Positions 25,639-34,926 of a stretch of DNA of 64,000 bases are shown here, piece by piece. Position 1 is the stretch's first letter. Each line of letters starts with the position of its first letter. Origin of the DNA: CAIXLI01 sp964587125 (lineage in GTDB: Bacteria > Pseudomonadota > Alphaproteobacteria > UBA9219); NCBI GenBank assembly GCA_964587125.1, contig CAZPKC010000012.1:1-64000 (forward strand). The letters run 5' to 3'. Under the pieces are notes generated by a model that did no database searches, was not told where the DNA came from, and saw only the letters and a program-made list of their open reading frames with translations. The position numbers and the translations under genes were made by a program.

Positions 25639-26103
25639 GTGTCCCTTTTCCCTTCGCGTAGATTCAAGATCAAGACGCTCGATGAAGTGCCCGGCGTTTC
25701 CCGCGTTCTTGCCGAAAGCTTTCCCTTCCCCGAAAAATTCAGGATCGGCATTCACGAACTTCTCATCAACGCCATCGAACACGGAAATCTCGGCATCGGA
25801 TTCGAGGAAAAAACCGCGTTGCTTCGCGAGGAAAAATGGGAAGAAGAAACGAGGCGCCGCATGGCCCTCCCGGAATACCGCGACAGGGACGTTGATATTC
25901 GGCTTTTTAAAAACGGCGCTTTTTGCTGCTTAAGCATCGCCGATCGGGGAAATGGATTTCTTTGGAGAGAGTATCTGCGGGGCATAACGAGCAGCGCAAG
26001 GCCCAATGGCCGCGGGCTTTTGATGGTCCTCTCCTGCGGTTTTGACCGCTTTGCCTTCAACGCGTCCGGGAACAGGGTCGCCTGCGCGACGAGAACCCCT
26101 TAA
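25639..26103 (+). CDS. RsbW/SpoIIAB-type anti-sigma ATPase-fold protein
   Basis: A 154-residue GHKL ATPase-fold protein. The N box IHELLINAIEHGN and the G1-type box IADRGNGF, with a final NGRGLLMVLS, are those of serine-kinase anti-sigma factors. The start is GTG 25639, preceded by AAGAAGGA at 8 nt; the frame upstream overlaps the phosphatase gene. Together with the upstream phosphatase it forms a partner-switching pair whose usual third member is a STAS protein (perhaps 21820-22125). No sigma factor is encoded in the window, so the regulated target is unknown. Confidence 0.8.
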   Translation: MSLFPSRRFKIKTLDEVPGVSRVLAESFPFPEKFRIGIHELLINAIEHGNLGIGFEEKTALLREEKWEEETRRRMALPEYRDRDVDIRLFKNGAFCCLSIADRGNGFLWREYLRGITSSARPNGRGLLMVLSCGFDRFAFNASGNRVACATRTP

Positions 26104-26116
26104 GACCACTCTTTCT

Positions 26117-27427
26117 TTACCGCACGCCGACAGCGCCGCGCAGATCGGCTTTGTCCAGTTTGGCGCCGCGCAGGTCGGCGCCGGTCAGATTGGCGTCAAG
26201 AAGCGTGGCTCCCTCTAAATTGGCGTCGCGCAAATCCGCGCCGGCCAAAAGCGTCCTTTCGAGATTCGCGCCGCGCAGGTTCGCGCCGCGCAAGTACGCC
26301 TGTTGCAAATTCGCGCCCGAAAAATTCGCCGGCCAGGAAGTGGGATTCAGCGAACGCGAGATCGGCATCGGCGAAAAATCGACGTATTGGAAATTGGCGC
26401 TGTCAAGACGCGACATGGAAAGGTTTACGCCCCGGCAGTCCGATTTTTCGAAAGAAGCGCCGCAGGCGTTGCTGTCCGACAAATCCGACATCGTAAACAC
26501 GGCGTTTTGGAAGGACGCTCCGTCCAGAAGGGCTTTCTGCAGGCTTGCCGCCTGCAATTGAACGCCGTCCAGCAAGACGTTCGAAAGATTAAGGCCGACA
26601 AGATCGGCGCGCTTGCCTTCGCGTCCGAGGGTATTGACCCAAATGCGATGCTCCGCGATGATTTCCTTGATGCTGTGCTCAAGGCTTTCAAGCGAACGCG
26701 ACATCTTGGCGTTCGTAAAGGTATCGGGCGCAAAATCGTCGACATGCACGAGGCTGGCGGTAAGATCGGCGCCGTCGAAGGTGGCTCCTTCAAGATTGGA
26801 ATGCAGAAGGACGGTCGAACTCATGTTTGCGTTGGTGAAGTTGCAGCCCCGCAGATCGGCGTTTTCGAACATCACGCCGTGCAAATTGCTGCCCATGAAA
26901 TTCACGCCGTTGAGCTTCGCGCCCTTAAAGTTCGCGAAGCTCAGATTGGTCGAAAGCTCGATGGCGCTCGAGAATTTTGCGCGCTGCGCCGTGGCGTTCA
27001 TAAAAACGGCGTCGCTAAGCCGGAGCTTTGCGTCGATGTTGCGAACGGAGTTCAACCCTCCCCCGCGCTCGTGATGCAAAAGCAGGCCGTCGGAAAGATT
27101 GGCGTCATTCAGGATCGTGTTGGTAAAGTTGACTCCCCTCATTTGCGCGCCGCGCAAATCCGCTTGGCTGAGATCGGCGTTAAAATAATTTCCGTGATCC
27201 ATCGTCGCGCCGAAAAAATTGGCTTGCCGGAGCTTGCAATGCGAAAAATTAGCGTAGTTCAGGAACGCGCCGACAAATTCGGCCGAAGATAAATCTTTCA
27301 CGGAAAAATCAAGCCCGTGCCCCGTCTCCATGGAAATATCGAGGCGCCTGCCGCCGCGCACGCCGCGCATAAACTTATCATGCTGCAAAATCATCTCGGC
27401 AAGCTCGCTTTGGATGACAACGGGCAT
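26117..27427 (-). CDS. Pentapeptide-repeat protein
   Basis: A 436-residue protein mostly made of A(D/N)LXX pentapeptides, giving a right-handed quadrilateral beta-helix. Runs are clear at about residues 45-130, 160-220 and 290-430, for example ANLRGANLERTLLAGADLRD. The N-terminal 50 residues and a helix around residue 230 (SLEHSIKEIIAEHRIWV) interrupt the helix. There is no signal peptide. Some relatives mimic DNA and protect gyrase; others are structural. Nothing here tells which. It is convergent with the ATPase gene at 25639. Confidence 0.85.
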   Translation of the reverse strand: MPVVIQSELAEMILQHDKFMRGVRGGRRLDISMETGHGLDFSVKDLSSAEFVGAFLNYANFSHCKLRQANFFGATMDHGNYFNADLSQADLRGAQMRGVNFTNTILNDANLSDGLLLHHERGGGLNSVRNIDAKLRLSDAVFMNATAQRAKFSSAIELSTNLSFANFKGAKLNGVNFMGSNLHGVMFENADLRGCNFTNANMSSTVLLHSNLEGATFDGADLTASLVHVDDFAPDTFTNAKMSRSLESLEHSIKEIIAEHRIWVNTLGREGKRADLVGLNLSNVLLDGVQLQAASLQKALLDGASFQNAVFTMSDLSDSNACGASFEKSDCRGVNLSMSRLDSANFQYVDFSPMPISRSLNPTSWPANFSGANLQQAYLRGANLRGANLERTLLAGADLRDANLEGATLLDANLTGADLRGAKLDKADLRGAVGVR

Positions 27428-27530
27428 GGGAGTCCAAACCTTTAGAGGTTGATATTAAACGATGATGATAACCCCATTCTGGTGAATTTTGGGTAAAGAA
27501 CCCGTGGTTTTATTCCCACTCTCAGCCGCT

Positions 27531-28271
27531 TTAAGCCATATCCGGCGAACCTTGAAAACGGAAAGTTCCGTAATGCGCGAGGCGGCTTTGCGGATCGAGC
27601 CATATTTTGCCGCCGATATCGCGCCAGCGGCGGCAAAAAGTGAAGTCTTCGCTTAAGTAAACGTTCGTTCCGGGTTCGATCATGCAATCGAACAAAGCGT
27701 ATTGATTGTCGCTGCGCTCCTTTGGAATCGGATAAACGTGAGCGAGGGTGTATTTCGTCTGCGAATAAGCGAAGATCATGCGTTCGAGGCAGGAACGGCG
27801 AAGCATCATAAAACCGCTTCCGGCGTAGACGCCCGTAATAAATCCGTTTCGGTGCTCTCTTTCCTTTTCGGGGCACGGCAAGCCGACGAAGTGCAGTCCC
27901 GTTTCGGCAAGCTTATCGATGTCCATATCGGGCGACATTTTTTCCTTCGCCTGCGTCCAATCGTAATTTTTGACCGGATACATGCCCGCCACGACTTCGT
28001 GATTGAATTTCAGCATGCGATGCACGTCTTCGGGATGAAACGAGATATCCGCGTCGATAAACATCAAATGCGTGGCGTTTGGCATGTCGAGAAAAGTCGC
28101 CACCAGCTTATTGCGGCTGCGCGTGATGAGAGAATCGCCGCCCAAAAGGGCAAGACTGACGTCAAAATCGTTACGCGAAGCGTACCCCATAAGCTGAATG
28201 ATGGATTCCATGTATCCCTGCACAACGAGTCCGCCGTAACAGGGGGTTCCGATGAGAATGAAAGGTTTCAT
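27531..28271 (-). CDS. Glycosyltransferase-like protein (GT-A fold)
   Basis: A 246-residue soluble protein. The opening ILIGTPCYGGLV and SLITRSRNKLVATFL, together with MFIDADISFHPEDV, which carries the DxD metal motif at about residues 73-75, fit a GT-A glycosyltransferase related to Anp1-type and phage enzymes. Later motifs YAGSGFMMLRR and YLSEDFTFCRRWRDIGG are the acceptor side with the ED acid pair. The substrate is unknown. It stands alone, divergent from the 7TM kinase gene. Confidence 0.72.
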   Translation of the reverse strand: MKPFILIGTPCYGGLVVQGYMESIIQLMGYASRNDFDVSLALLGGDSLITRSRNKLVATFLDMPNATHLMFIDADISFHPEDVHRMLKFNHEVVAGMYPVKNYDWTQAKEKMSPDMDIDKLAETGLHFVGLPCPEKEREHRNGFITGVYAGSGFMMLRRSCLERMIFAYSQTKYTLAHVYPIPKERSDNQYALFDCMIEPGTNVYLSEDFTFCRRWRDIGGKIWLDPQSRLAHYGTFRFQGSPDMA

Positions 28272-28431
28272 AAAAAAGGGGATTCCGGGCAGAAGATAAG
28301 GGGTCTTGAGGCTCAGGGAGCATATATTTCGCGTTTACGCAATAAAATCAACCAAAAGTTAAAAAAGTTTATCCCATACTTTCGCGATTTGGTCTTAAAA
28401 TGGCGCGTTTCCTAAATCTTTTCAGGTCTCC

Positions 28432-31107
28432 GTGGCAAACCTCTTTTCCTTCATTTTCCGGCGTTTTCGCGGCCTCGCGGGAGGCATAGCCCTGCTTGCT
28501 TTCGCGCCAAGCCTCGCTTTGGCCGATGTTTACGTCACGACGCCGCCGGAAACGGATCAAATATCCGCCCTCTTCTTCGGCCTTTTGATCGGCGTCGTTT
28601 TATCGGCCGCCGCTTACCTGTTTTTTATCTGGGTGGTGATGCGCGACCGCGGACAGGTTTTTCTGATTATCTTTCTTTTGTGCCTTTGCGCGAACATTTT
28701 CAGTTCGAACGATTTGCTGATGGGCAAGATCGGGTTCTACGACCCTACCGGCCGCGATTTTCTGGCGAATCTCAGCCTGATCGCTTCGTGGATATTCGCC
28801 CTGTTCTTTACTTTCTATTTTCTCGAACTCGACATCAACAGCCCCTCGTTCAAGGTTCCTTTCGTCCTTATCGGCATTTTGCTGGCGTTCGCCCTGATCT
28901 ATTCCCTGATCGACCCTACGCTGATTTATTACGCGATGTCGCCGATCGGAACGGTTGTCCTTGCCTCCATTCTTATCGCAGGGCTTTCGGGCGTTCTCAA
29001 CAGCACCAGCGGCAGCATGGTTCATCTTATCGCCTTTGTTTGTTTTCTGGGCGGCATTCTGGCCGAGCCCGCCTACGTCCTCGGCTTCATCAAAACCGAA
29101 GCCGAGGTCAAAAACTCCATCTGCATCTCTTTCGCCCTGTCCGCCATGATGTTCGCTATCGTCATCGCCAGCCAGTTTGCGGCGCGGCAAGACGAGAAGG
29201 AAAAGGCTTTGGCTCTCAGCAACGAGCGTTTTACTCTGGCGACGAGGGGCGCTAACGAAGGATTGTTCGATTGGAACTTGCAGACGGGCGAGGTCTTTTT
29301 CTCGGACCAATTCCGCAGAATTCTCGGGTTTCGCCTCGTCAACGGCGCGGAGGGGCTTAAAAAATGGGTCAGAATGATGCCGGCCCCCTACCGCTGCCTT
29401 GTGACCCAAACCGTCCGCCGGTTCCGCCGCAACGCCACGGCCGTCACGCTGACGGTCGAATACTGCATCGAACGGCCAAACGGCGAACGCCGCTGGCTGC
29501 ATTCCAAAGCCGTCGCCGTGCGCGACAGAATAACGCAAAGAGTCCTGCGCATGGTGGGATCCACCAGCGACATCACGGAGCGTAAAAAGGGCGAATTCGC
29601 CCTGCTCGCCAGCGAAGCGCGCTTCCGCAGCATCCTTGAGGCCCATCCGGTTCCGGTTCTGATCGTCAGCCTCGGTTCAGGCTCGATTTTCTACGCGACT
29701 CCGGGATCCGAGCAGCTGTTGGGAATGAAACGGGAGGACATCGAAAAGAATTTTCTCGAGCATTTCATGCCCGATCTCGAGATGCGCGGCAGTATTATGA
29801 GGGATATCGCATCGGGAAACCCCGTCGATGCGGTCGAAACGAAAATCCTGCGCGGCGGAGCGGAAATCGCGGTAGCCGTCTCCGCGCGCGGCCTCACTTA
29901 TCAAAACGAAGACGCGATGGTTATGGGAATCGTCGATCTGACCGAGAGCAAGAAGGCCCAAGCGCAAATCGCCCAGCAGCAGGAAGCCCTGCAGCAAAGC
30001 GAGAAAATGGCGGCCTTGGGCGGTCTGCTTGCCGGCGTCGCGCATGAATTGAACAATCCCTTGTCGGTCGTCGTCGGTCAATCGACTTTACTGATGGAAG
30101 GCGCTCCCGAAGCCAAAGTCGCCTCGCGCGCCGAAAAAATATTCAAGGCCGCCGATCGTTGTTCGAGGATCGTCAAAAGCTTTCTCGCGCTGGCGCGCCG
30201 CAAACCGCCGGAACGCAAGCCCGTCGATTTAAACCAGATCGTCCGGTCTTCCCTCGAATTGCTCGGTTATCAGCTTAAAACCGGCGATATCGAGATCGTG
30301 ACGACCCTCGATCCGGGCTTAAGGGAAATCACCGGCGACAGCGATCAGTTGACGCAGGTTGTCACCAATCTCGTCCTCAACGCCGCGCAGGCTCTGGACG
30401 GATGGAAAGGAAAAAGACGCATTGATGTCGCCAGCCGCCGCGATCCCGATGGGTCTTTCTTGCTTATCGTCGCCGATACGGGGCCCGGCATTCCGCCGGA
30501 TTTGCGTTCGCGCATTTTCGAGCCTTTCTTCACCACCAAAAGCAGCAAGGGAGGCACGGGGGTTGGATTGGCTTTGTGCCTCAATATCGTCGCGGCGCAC
30601 GGCGGCGAAATCGTTTTAAGCGAAACTTCGGGCGGAGGCGCAACCTTTACCGTCAAGCTTCCTTTCTCGGAAAAATCATCCGCCGACGATAACGCGCCGC
30701 AAAGCGAGGCTTCTCTTGTTCTTGCGCCTCTTACTCTCTTATTGGTCGATGACGAGATCGAACTGGCGCAGACTCTCGCCGACCTTCTGGAGCCGGAAGG
30801 CCACGCGGTTGATATCGCGGTGAACGGAGCCATCGCCATGGAGAAGCTGCGCAAACGCAAGTTCGACGCCATTATCAGCGATTTACGCATGCCGGTTATG
30901 GACGGCCCCGATTTCTACGAAGCGTTACAACACGAGTTGCCTTCGTACCTAAACAGGATTATTTATGTCACGGGGGATACTCTTTCCTCCCGCGTTCAGG
31001 AGTTCCTGAACAGTCACAGCGTTCCTATCGTCGAGAAGCCCTACCGCCTCAGGGACATTCGCAGCGCCCTAAGCGATCTAGTTAAGAATGCGACCCATAA
31101 ACAGTGA
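28432..31107 (+). CDS. 7TM hybrid sensor histidine kinase with two PAS domains and receiver
   Basis: An 891-residue membrane kinase. After a signal-like first helix, residues 40-250 contain seven hydrophobic helices resembling 7TMR-DISM sensors. PAS domains follow at about 265-385 (NERFTLATRGANEGLFDW) and 390-510. HisKA carries His538 in GVAHELNNPLSV, a NtrB-like sequence, then HATPase with GTGVGLALCLNIVAAHGG, and a C-terminal receiver with Asp817 (IISDLRMPVMDG). The start is GTG 28432. The receiver-EAL gene follows after 15 bp and is probably its output partner through cyclic di-GMP breakdown. Confidence 0.85.
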   Translation: MANLFSFIFRRFRGLAGGIALLAFAPSLALADVYVTTPPETDQISALFFGLLIGVVLSAAAYLFFIWVVMRDRGQVFLIIFLLCLCANIFSSNDLLMGKIGFYDPTGRDFLANLSLIASWIFALFFTFYFLELDINSPSFKVPFVLIGILLAFALIYSLIDPTLIYYAMSPIGTVVLASILIAGLSGVLNSTSGSMVHLIAFVCFLGGILAEPAYVLGFIKTEAEVKNSICISFALSAMMFAIVIASQFAARQDEKEKALALSNERFTLATRGANEGLFDWNLQTGEVFFSDQFRRILGFRLVNGAEGLKKWVRMMPAPYRCLVTQTVRRFRRNATAVTLTVEYCIERPNGERRWLHSKAVAVRDRITQRVLRMVGSTSDITERKKGEFALLASEARFRSILEAHPVPVLIVSLGSGSIFYATPGSEQLLGMKREDIEKNFLEHFMPDLEMRGSIMRDIASGNPVDAVETKILRGGAEIAVAVSARGLTYQNEDAMVMGIVDLTESKKAQAQIAQQQEALQQSEKMAALGGLLAGVAHELNNPLSVVVGQSTLLMEGAPEAKVASRAEKIFKAADRCSRIVKSFLALARRKPPERKPVDLNQIVRSSLELLGYQLKTGDIEIVTTLDPGLREITGDSDQLTQVVTNLVLNAAQALDGWKGKRRIDVASRRDPDGSFLLIVADTGPGIPPDLRSRIFEPFFTTKSSKGGTGVGLALCLNIVAAHGGEIVLSETSGGGATFTVKLPFSEKSSADDNAPQSEASLVLAPLTLLLVDDEIELAQTLADLLEPEGHAVDIAVNGAIAMEKLRKRKFDAIISDLRMPVMDGPDFYEALQHELPSYLNRIIYVTGDTLSSRVQEFLNSHSVPIVEKPYRLRDIRSALSDLVKNATHKQ

Positions 31108-31122
31108 CGAAGGTATGGCGAT

Positions 31123-32271
31123 ATGCGTCTGCTGGTAATCGATGATGAAGAAGATATCTGCGATCTCGTCGCCGAAATCGGCGAGCGGCACGGCCTAGAG
31201 GCGCGAACGATCAGCAACGCGGAAAACGTGCCCCAGCTTCTGGCCGATTTCCCTCCCGACGTTATCATGCTGGATTTGATGATGCCGGGCACAGACGGCG
31301 TCGAACTTCTGCGCCTGTTGTCGGAAATGGCGAAAAACGCGCAAGTGTGCCTCATCAGCGGCAGCGACGCGCGCGTTCTCAACAGCGCGCGCCGGTTGGG
31401 CAGCGCTCACGGACTTAACGTCGTCGCCGCTTTGGAGAAACCGTTGAGCATTCAAACGCTCAACGCCTTTTTCGATCTGGTCTCAAAAACAGGCAAAGGG
31501 CAAGGCGCCGAGGTGCGGGCGCTTGCAATCGAAAATGGCGAGTTTTGTCTTTATTATCAGCCAGTTATTGAGCTTTCTTCGCGCTCCATCAAAGGCGTCG
31601 AGGCCTTGGCGCGCTGGCAGCATCCCAATCGCGGCATTTTGTTGCCCGATACGTTTCTTGAGCAGATCACCGACGACGGCCTTATGCAAGACCTGACGAA
31701 TTTCGTCATCAAAACTTCGGTGCAGCAAGCCGCCGCTTTGTATCAGGCGGGCGAACGGATGACGATGGCGATGAACATAACCGCCTCGACGCTTCTCGAC
31801 CTCTCGTTGCCGGATCAGATTTCGGACGTGTGCAAACAAACCGGTTTGCCGTCGGAAATGCTTATTCTCGAAGTGACGGAAACCGAGGCCATGCGCGACG
31901 TCACGCGCACGATGGATGTCTTGTTGCGCATGCGCCTGCGCAATATCGGCGTTTCAATCGACGATTTCGGAACCGGCCATTCGTCCTTGCGCGAACTCCA
32001 GCGCATGCCGTTCAGCGAGTTGAAGATCGATAAAAGCTTCGTCACCGATATGGCGAACAACAAGGATTGCGCGGTTATCGTGAATTCGGTCATCGACCTT
32101 GGGCATAATCTGGGATTGAAAGTGATCGCCGAAGGGATAGAAGACCAGCGCGCGTGGGAGATGCTGCGGGATAAAGGCTGCGACTTCGGCCAAGGATATT
32201 TTATGGGACGTCCGATGACGGCGGCGAACCTCGGCCCGTGGATAGAAAGCTGGCGCAAAAAGAAAGACTGA
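31123..32271 (+). CDS. Response regulator cyclic di-GMP phosphodiesterase (REC-EAL)
   Basis: A 382-residue protein with a receiver (residues 1-120, acidic pocket IDDEED, acceptor Asp in MLDLMMPG) and an EAL phosphodiesterase domain (about 130-375). The catalytic residues appear intact: VEALARW, MNITAST, LEVTETEAM, SIDDFGTGHSSL, KIDKSFV and AEGIED. It should hydrolyse cyclic di-GMP, opposing PleD. It is cotranscribed with the 7TM kinase. The type IV pilus operon begins on the other strand 90 bp further, and c-di-GMP commonly controls such pili. Confidence 0.9.
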   Translation: MRLLVIDDEEDICDLVAEIGERHGLEARTISNAENVPQLLADFPPDVIMLDLMMPGTDGVELLRLLSEMAKNAQVCLISGSDARVLNSARRLGSAHGLNVVAALEKPLSIQTLNAFFDLVSKTGKGQGAEVRALAIENGEFCLYYQPVIELSSRSIKGVEALARWQHPNRGILLPDTFLEQITDDGLMQDLTNFVIKTSVQQAAALYQAGERMTMAMNITASTLLDLSLPDQISDVCKQTGLPSEMLILEVTETEAMRDVTRTMDVLLRMRLRNIGVSIDDFGTGHSSLRELQRMPFSELKIDKSFVTDMANNKDCAVIVNSVIDLGHNLGLKVIAEGIEDQRAWEMLRDKGCDFGQGYFMGRPMTAANLGPWIESWRKKKD

Positions 32272-32313
32272 CCGCCGGTTATTTACACCAACGGATTAGG
32301 TCAGGACTCAAAG

Positions 32314-32353
32314 TTAGAGCGCGATCCTCCAATGACGAAAGACCGCGCTCTAA
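32314..32353. terminator. Hairpin between convergent EAL and pilin genes
   Basis: TTAGAGCGCG pairs perfectly with CGCGCTCTAA over 10 bp with a 20-nt loop. It lies between the two converging stops (32271 and 32361). Neither side has a good T-run, so efficiency as a terminator is uncertain; it could work in both directions. Confidence 0.5.
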
Positions 32354-32360
32354 AAGTATC

Positions 32361-33092
32361 CTACTGAATAGCCAAAATCTGGTAAAAATAGTACGGCGAA
32401 GTAGGTCCGCCGGCCGTGGTTGGAGCCAAAGTTAAAGTGGTATCATAAATGCATCCAACCCCTACGCCGCTCAGATCCGGCCCGGCCTGGCTTCCACCGT
32501 TTTCCAACGTCCAGGTCGCCCCAGTCGCAGGAAAAACACCATTATGGAGCAATTGGGCAGTAGCAGCCGTAGTGCCGCTAAACACCGTTGTGGCCGTTGT
32601 ATTATATCCCGCAGTTCCCGTCGACCGACTATTGACTTCCGCGCATACGCCAGCCGAAACAGGCAGGAAGGCGATAACATCGTTCGCATTTCCAGACCCA
32701 ATCCCGGCAGGCGTTCCCTGCGCGAAAATCCACGTGTCGTACATCGGGTTATTCGCCATGCCGACCGATGGCGGCGCAATGCCGCCGCCCGTCGGGGCGA
32801 ACAGGCCATTATTAACAGTCGTATCGGTATAGCTGAAATTAACAAGCTGGGGACTGAGCCCCCCTTCCAGCGTGATCTCATCCATGCCGAGTCTCAGATT
32901 CTCGCCGATCTGCACCAGAGCCGACGATTTCGTTTTATTGGTTTCCGAACCTGTGCTGGCCGTGAACGTTCCGCTCCCCGCCGCAATAGCCGACGCAAGA
33001 ATGGCAAGAATGGCGATGATAAAAAGGATAGGGCCAATTGCGATTCCCGCATTTTGACTCATCCGTATCTCTTTTGCTTGCAACGCTATCAT
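32361..33092 (-). CDS. Type IV pilin-like protein (PilS-like major subunit candidate)
   Basis: A 243-residue protein. A short leader (residues 1-14, ending QNAG) precedes a single long hydrophobic helix, IAIGPILFIIAILAILASAI, as in prepilins. The expected glutamate at mature position 5 is not present. The rest is a Gly/Thr/Asn-rich secreted domain with two cysteines (GVCAEV and VGCIYD) that may form the pilin C-terminal disulphide. GGAGG lies 8 nt before ATG 33092; ATG 33062 is an alternative. It is the last gene of the pilus operon, but an intrinsic terminator lies before it. Confidence 0.6.
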   Translation of the reverse strand: MIALQAKEIRMSQNAGIAIGPILFIIAILAILASAIAAGSGTFTASTGSETNKTKSSALVQIGENLRLGMDEITLEGGLSPQLVNFSYTDTTVNNGLFAPTGGGIAPPSVGMANNPMYDTWIFAQGTPAGIGSGNANDVIAFLPVSAGVCAEVNSRSTGTAGYNTTATTVFSGTTAATAQLLHNGVFPATGATWTLENGGSQAGPDLSGVGVGCIYDTTLTLAPTTAGGPTSPYYFYQILAIQ

Positions 33093-33119
33093 TCCTCATT
33101 CCTCCGTTAACTTGGGTTA

Positions 33120-33145
33120 CAAAAACCACGCTTACTGCCGCGTGG
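33120..33145 (-). terminator. Intrinsic terminator between the pilus operon and the pilin gene
   Basis: On the minus strand CCACGC and GCGTGG form a 6-bp stem with an 8-nt loop, followed directly by TTTTTG. It lies 28 nt before the pilin start, downstream of the assembly genes. It could attenuate read-through into the pilin gene or end the operon. Confidence 0.6.
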
Positions 33146-33272
33146 CCGTCAATGACCGATTAGCCCGCTCCATACGCCGCTATGAAAAGGGCTAGAGAAA
33201 CCCGAAAGACCAAACTGATTCTTTTCATTCAAGCTTTTTCCGCACTTAAAGTCAAGAACTAGGGCCCAGATT

Positions 33273-33791
33273 CTAAGGCTGTGGCATGGAAAACACGACT
33301 TTTTCTCCCGACACAGAGGCGCTCATGAGTCCGCGCCCGTTACCACACGTGTCGCCTACGCAAAATTCCCGCAACGTCCAACGGTATTGGGGCGACATCG
33401 TATCGATATAGCTGAGCGCATTCACCCATTGATGAAATTTGATTCCCTCATCGCTTTTGATCGTCAGCATCGGCTTTTCACCCGGCCTCGTATCAATCTT
33501 GATATCGGGGAATTGATGCTGAAGCCGCTCGATGACAACTTGAATCTCGTGAAGGCTCATGGGCGTGCTTGCGACAACGGGCAATGCGGGTTCGACGGCG
33601 ATGGCTGCCGCCGCTTCTCTTTTGGAGGAAACGGCGCCATGAACCGCAAAAACGGCCAAAATCAGCATGACGAGAGCCGCAAGCCAGCAAGCGCTGATGA
33701 CGATCGCCGTCGATTTATCGAGACTGGCCAGAACTTTGGAGATCACGCGCGGAGAGAAAATCCGGACCAGAAATTTGGGAGCGATAATCAT
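33273..33791 (-). CDS. Type IVb pilus assembly protein, PilP-like small membrane protein
   Basis: A 172-residue inner-membrane protein. An N-terminal cytoplasmic stretch of about 25 residues precedes a single helix (AIVISACWLAALVMLILAVFA), then a periplasmic domain with LHEIQVVIERLQHQFPDIKID and two close cysteines (FCVGDTCGNG). The layout fits the small bitopic assembly proteins of thin pili, without a firm family match. Its ATG at 33791 overlaps the upstream stop (TAATG), so it is translationally coupled to the PilO-like gene. Confidence 0.6.
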   Translation of the reverse strand: MIIAPKFLVRIFSPRVISKVLASLDKSTAIVISACWLAALVMLILAVFAVHGAVSSKREAAAAIAVEPALPVVASTPMSLHEIQVVIERLQHQFPDIKIDTRPGEKPMLTIKSDEGIKFHQWVNALSYIDTMSPQYRWTLREFCVGDTCGNGRGLMSASVSGEKVVFSMPQP

Positions 33792-34858
33792 TATCGTTTC
33801 TCCTTTTTGGTCGCTTCGTAATCGATTTCGGCCTGATTGCCGATAAACGCCCCTTGCTCGGTCGTATCGATGTTTTTCCCGCCCATCGCGGAGATGCTTT
33901 CCGCCGTGGCATTGGGGGGAACGACGGCGCGCCACCGCGTGCCTTTGTCGCTTATGTCATAGACCGTCAGGAGGCCGTTGAGCGACAACAGCCCGTCATT
34001 GACGCTCAGAAACTTTCCGATTTGTTCGCGCAGGGGGCTGTATCGAAGATCCTCCACTTCCTGCAAAAGCTTCATCGATTTGGCCTGAGTGTGCTCGATT
34101 GCGGCGGAAAGATCATGCCGCGACGAAATCATCGACATGCTCGCCAACAGCCACACGAGAAAGGTCACTCCGACGATCGACAGGGACGCTAACACGGAAA
34201 GCGTCGATAGGATGCGGCGCGCGCGATCCTCGAACAGGGAAGCGGAATACCACGGCACGGGAGCCATCTGCCCGACGTGGAAAAGATCGATATTGACGAT
34301 GCTGGCTTTGCTGCCCAACTCGTGCGCGGTGCGTTCCGTTTTGGCTTTGATGACGGCTGCCGTGCCGCGATAAATATGAAGTTCTTCCGCCGTTATCACC
34401 ATTAAGACGGCCAGTTCTTCGCCAAAATAGGTATAACAAACCGGCAGGCCGGATATGCTTTCGGCCGTCGGCAGCAGGGTCGCCAAAGGACACCACGAAT
34501 TCGTATGCGAGGCGAGGTCGGACGACCTGACTGCCAGATACCAGATTGTGTTCCCGACCGCTTGCCAAGCGATGTGCACGCGTTCGCTGTCGCACGCTTC
34601 AACGGCGGCGTTCCAGACGATCGCTTCTTCCTCGCCAGCAACGCGCGGGCAGATTCCGCCGATAATATCGGGAGGGAAAAAGGGGTCCCCGACGTTGCCG
34701 ATAGACCCCATCAACGACCGTATCAGGGAAGAGGAGGATTCGGAAACGATGTCGCCGGACGCAGAAGAGGCTTGGGCGCCGTCAAAGCTCTCCCTTTGCC
34801 CCATCATTCCCTGCCTGAGGACCTGTTTCGTTTGTTGGATGTATTCGCCAATGCCCAT
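33791..34858 (-). CDS. Type IVb pilus assembly protein, PilO-like
   Basis: A 355-residue bitopic protein. The first 220 residues form a cytoplasmic domain, followed by one membrane helix (SIVGVTFLVWLLASMSMI), then a coiled segment SRHDLSAAIEHTQAKSMK and a small periplasmic domain. This cytoplasmic-actin-like-domain, helix, periplasmic-domain order is that of R64 PilO. Sequence similarity to PilO is weak to my eye. It sits between the inner-membrane PilR-like gene and a PilP-like gene. Confidence 0.55.
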   Translation of the reverse strand: MGIGEYIQQTKQVLRQGMMGQRESFDGAQASSASGDIVSESSSSLIRSLMGSIGNVGDPFFPPDIIGGICPRVAGEEEAIVWNAAVEACDSERVHIAWQAVGNTIWYLAVRSSDLASHTNSWCPLATLLPTAESISGLPVCYTYFGEELAVLMVITAEELHIYRGTAAVIKAKTERTAHELGSKASIVNIDLFHVGQMAPVPWYSASLFEDRARRILSTLSVLASLSIVGVTFLVWLLASMSMISSRHDLSAAIEHTQAKSMKLLQEVEDLRYSPLREQIGKFLSVNDGLLSLNGLLTVYDISDKGTRWRAVVPPNATAESISAMGGKNIDTTEQGAFIGNQAEIDYEATKKEKR

Positions 34859-34926
34859 TTTGCCCTTTCACTAGCCAGCCCTCGGAAAGGTTTTTCTCTC
34901 CGACGGCAATAATACCTCCCTCTGCC

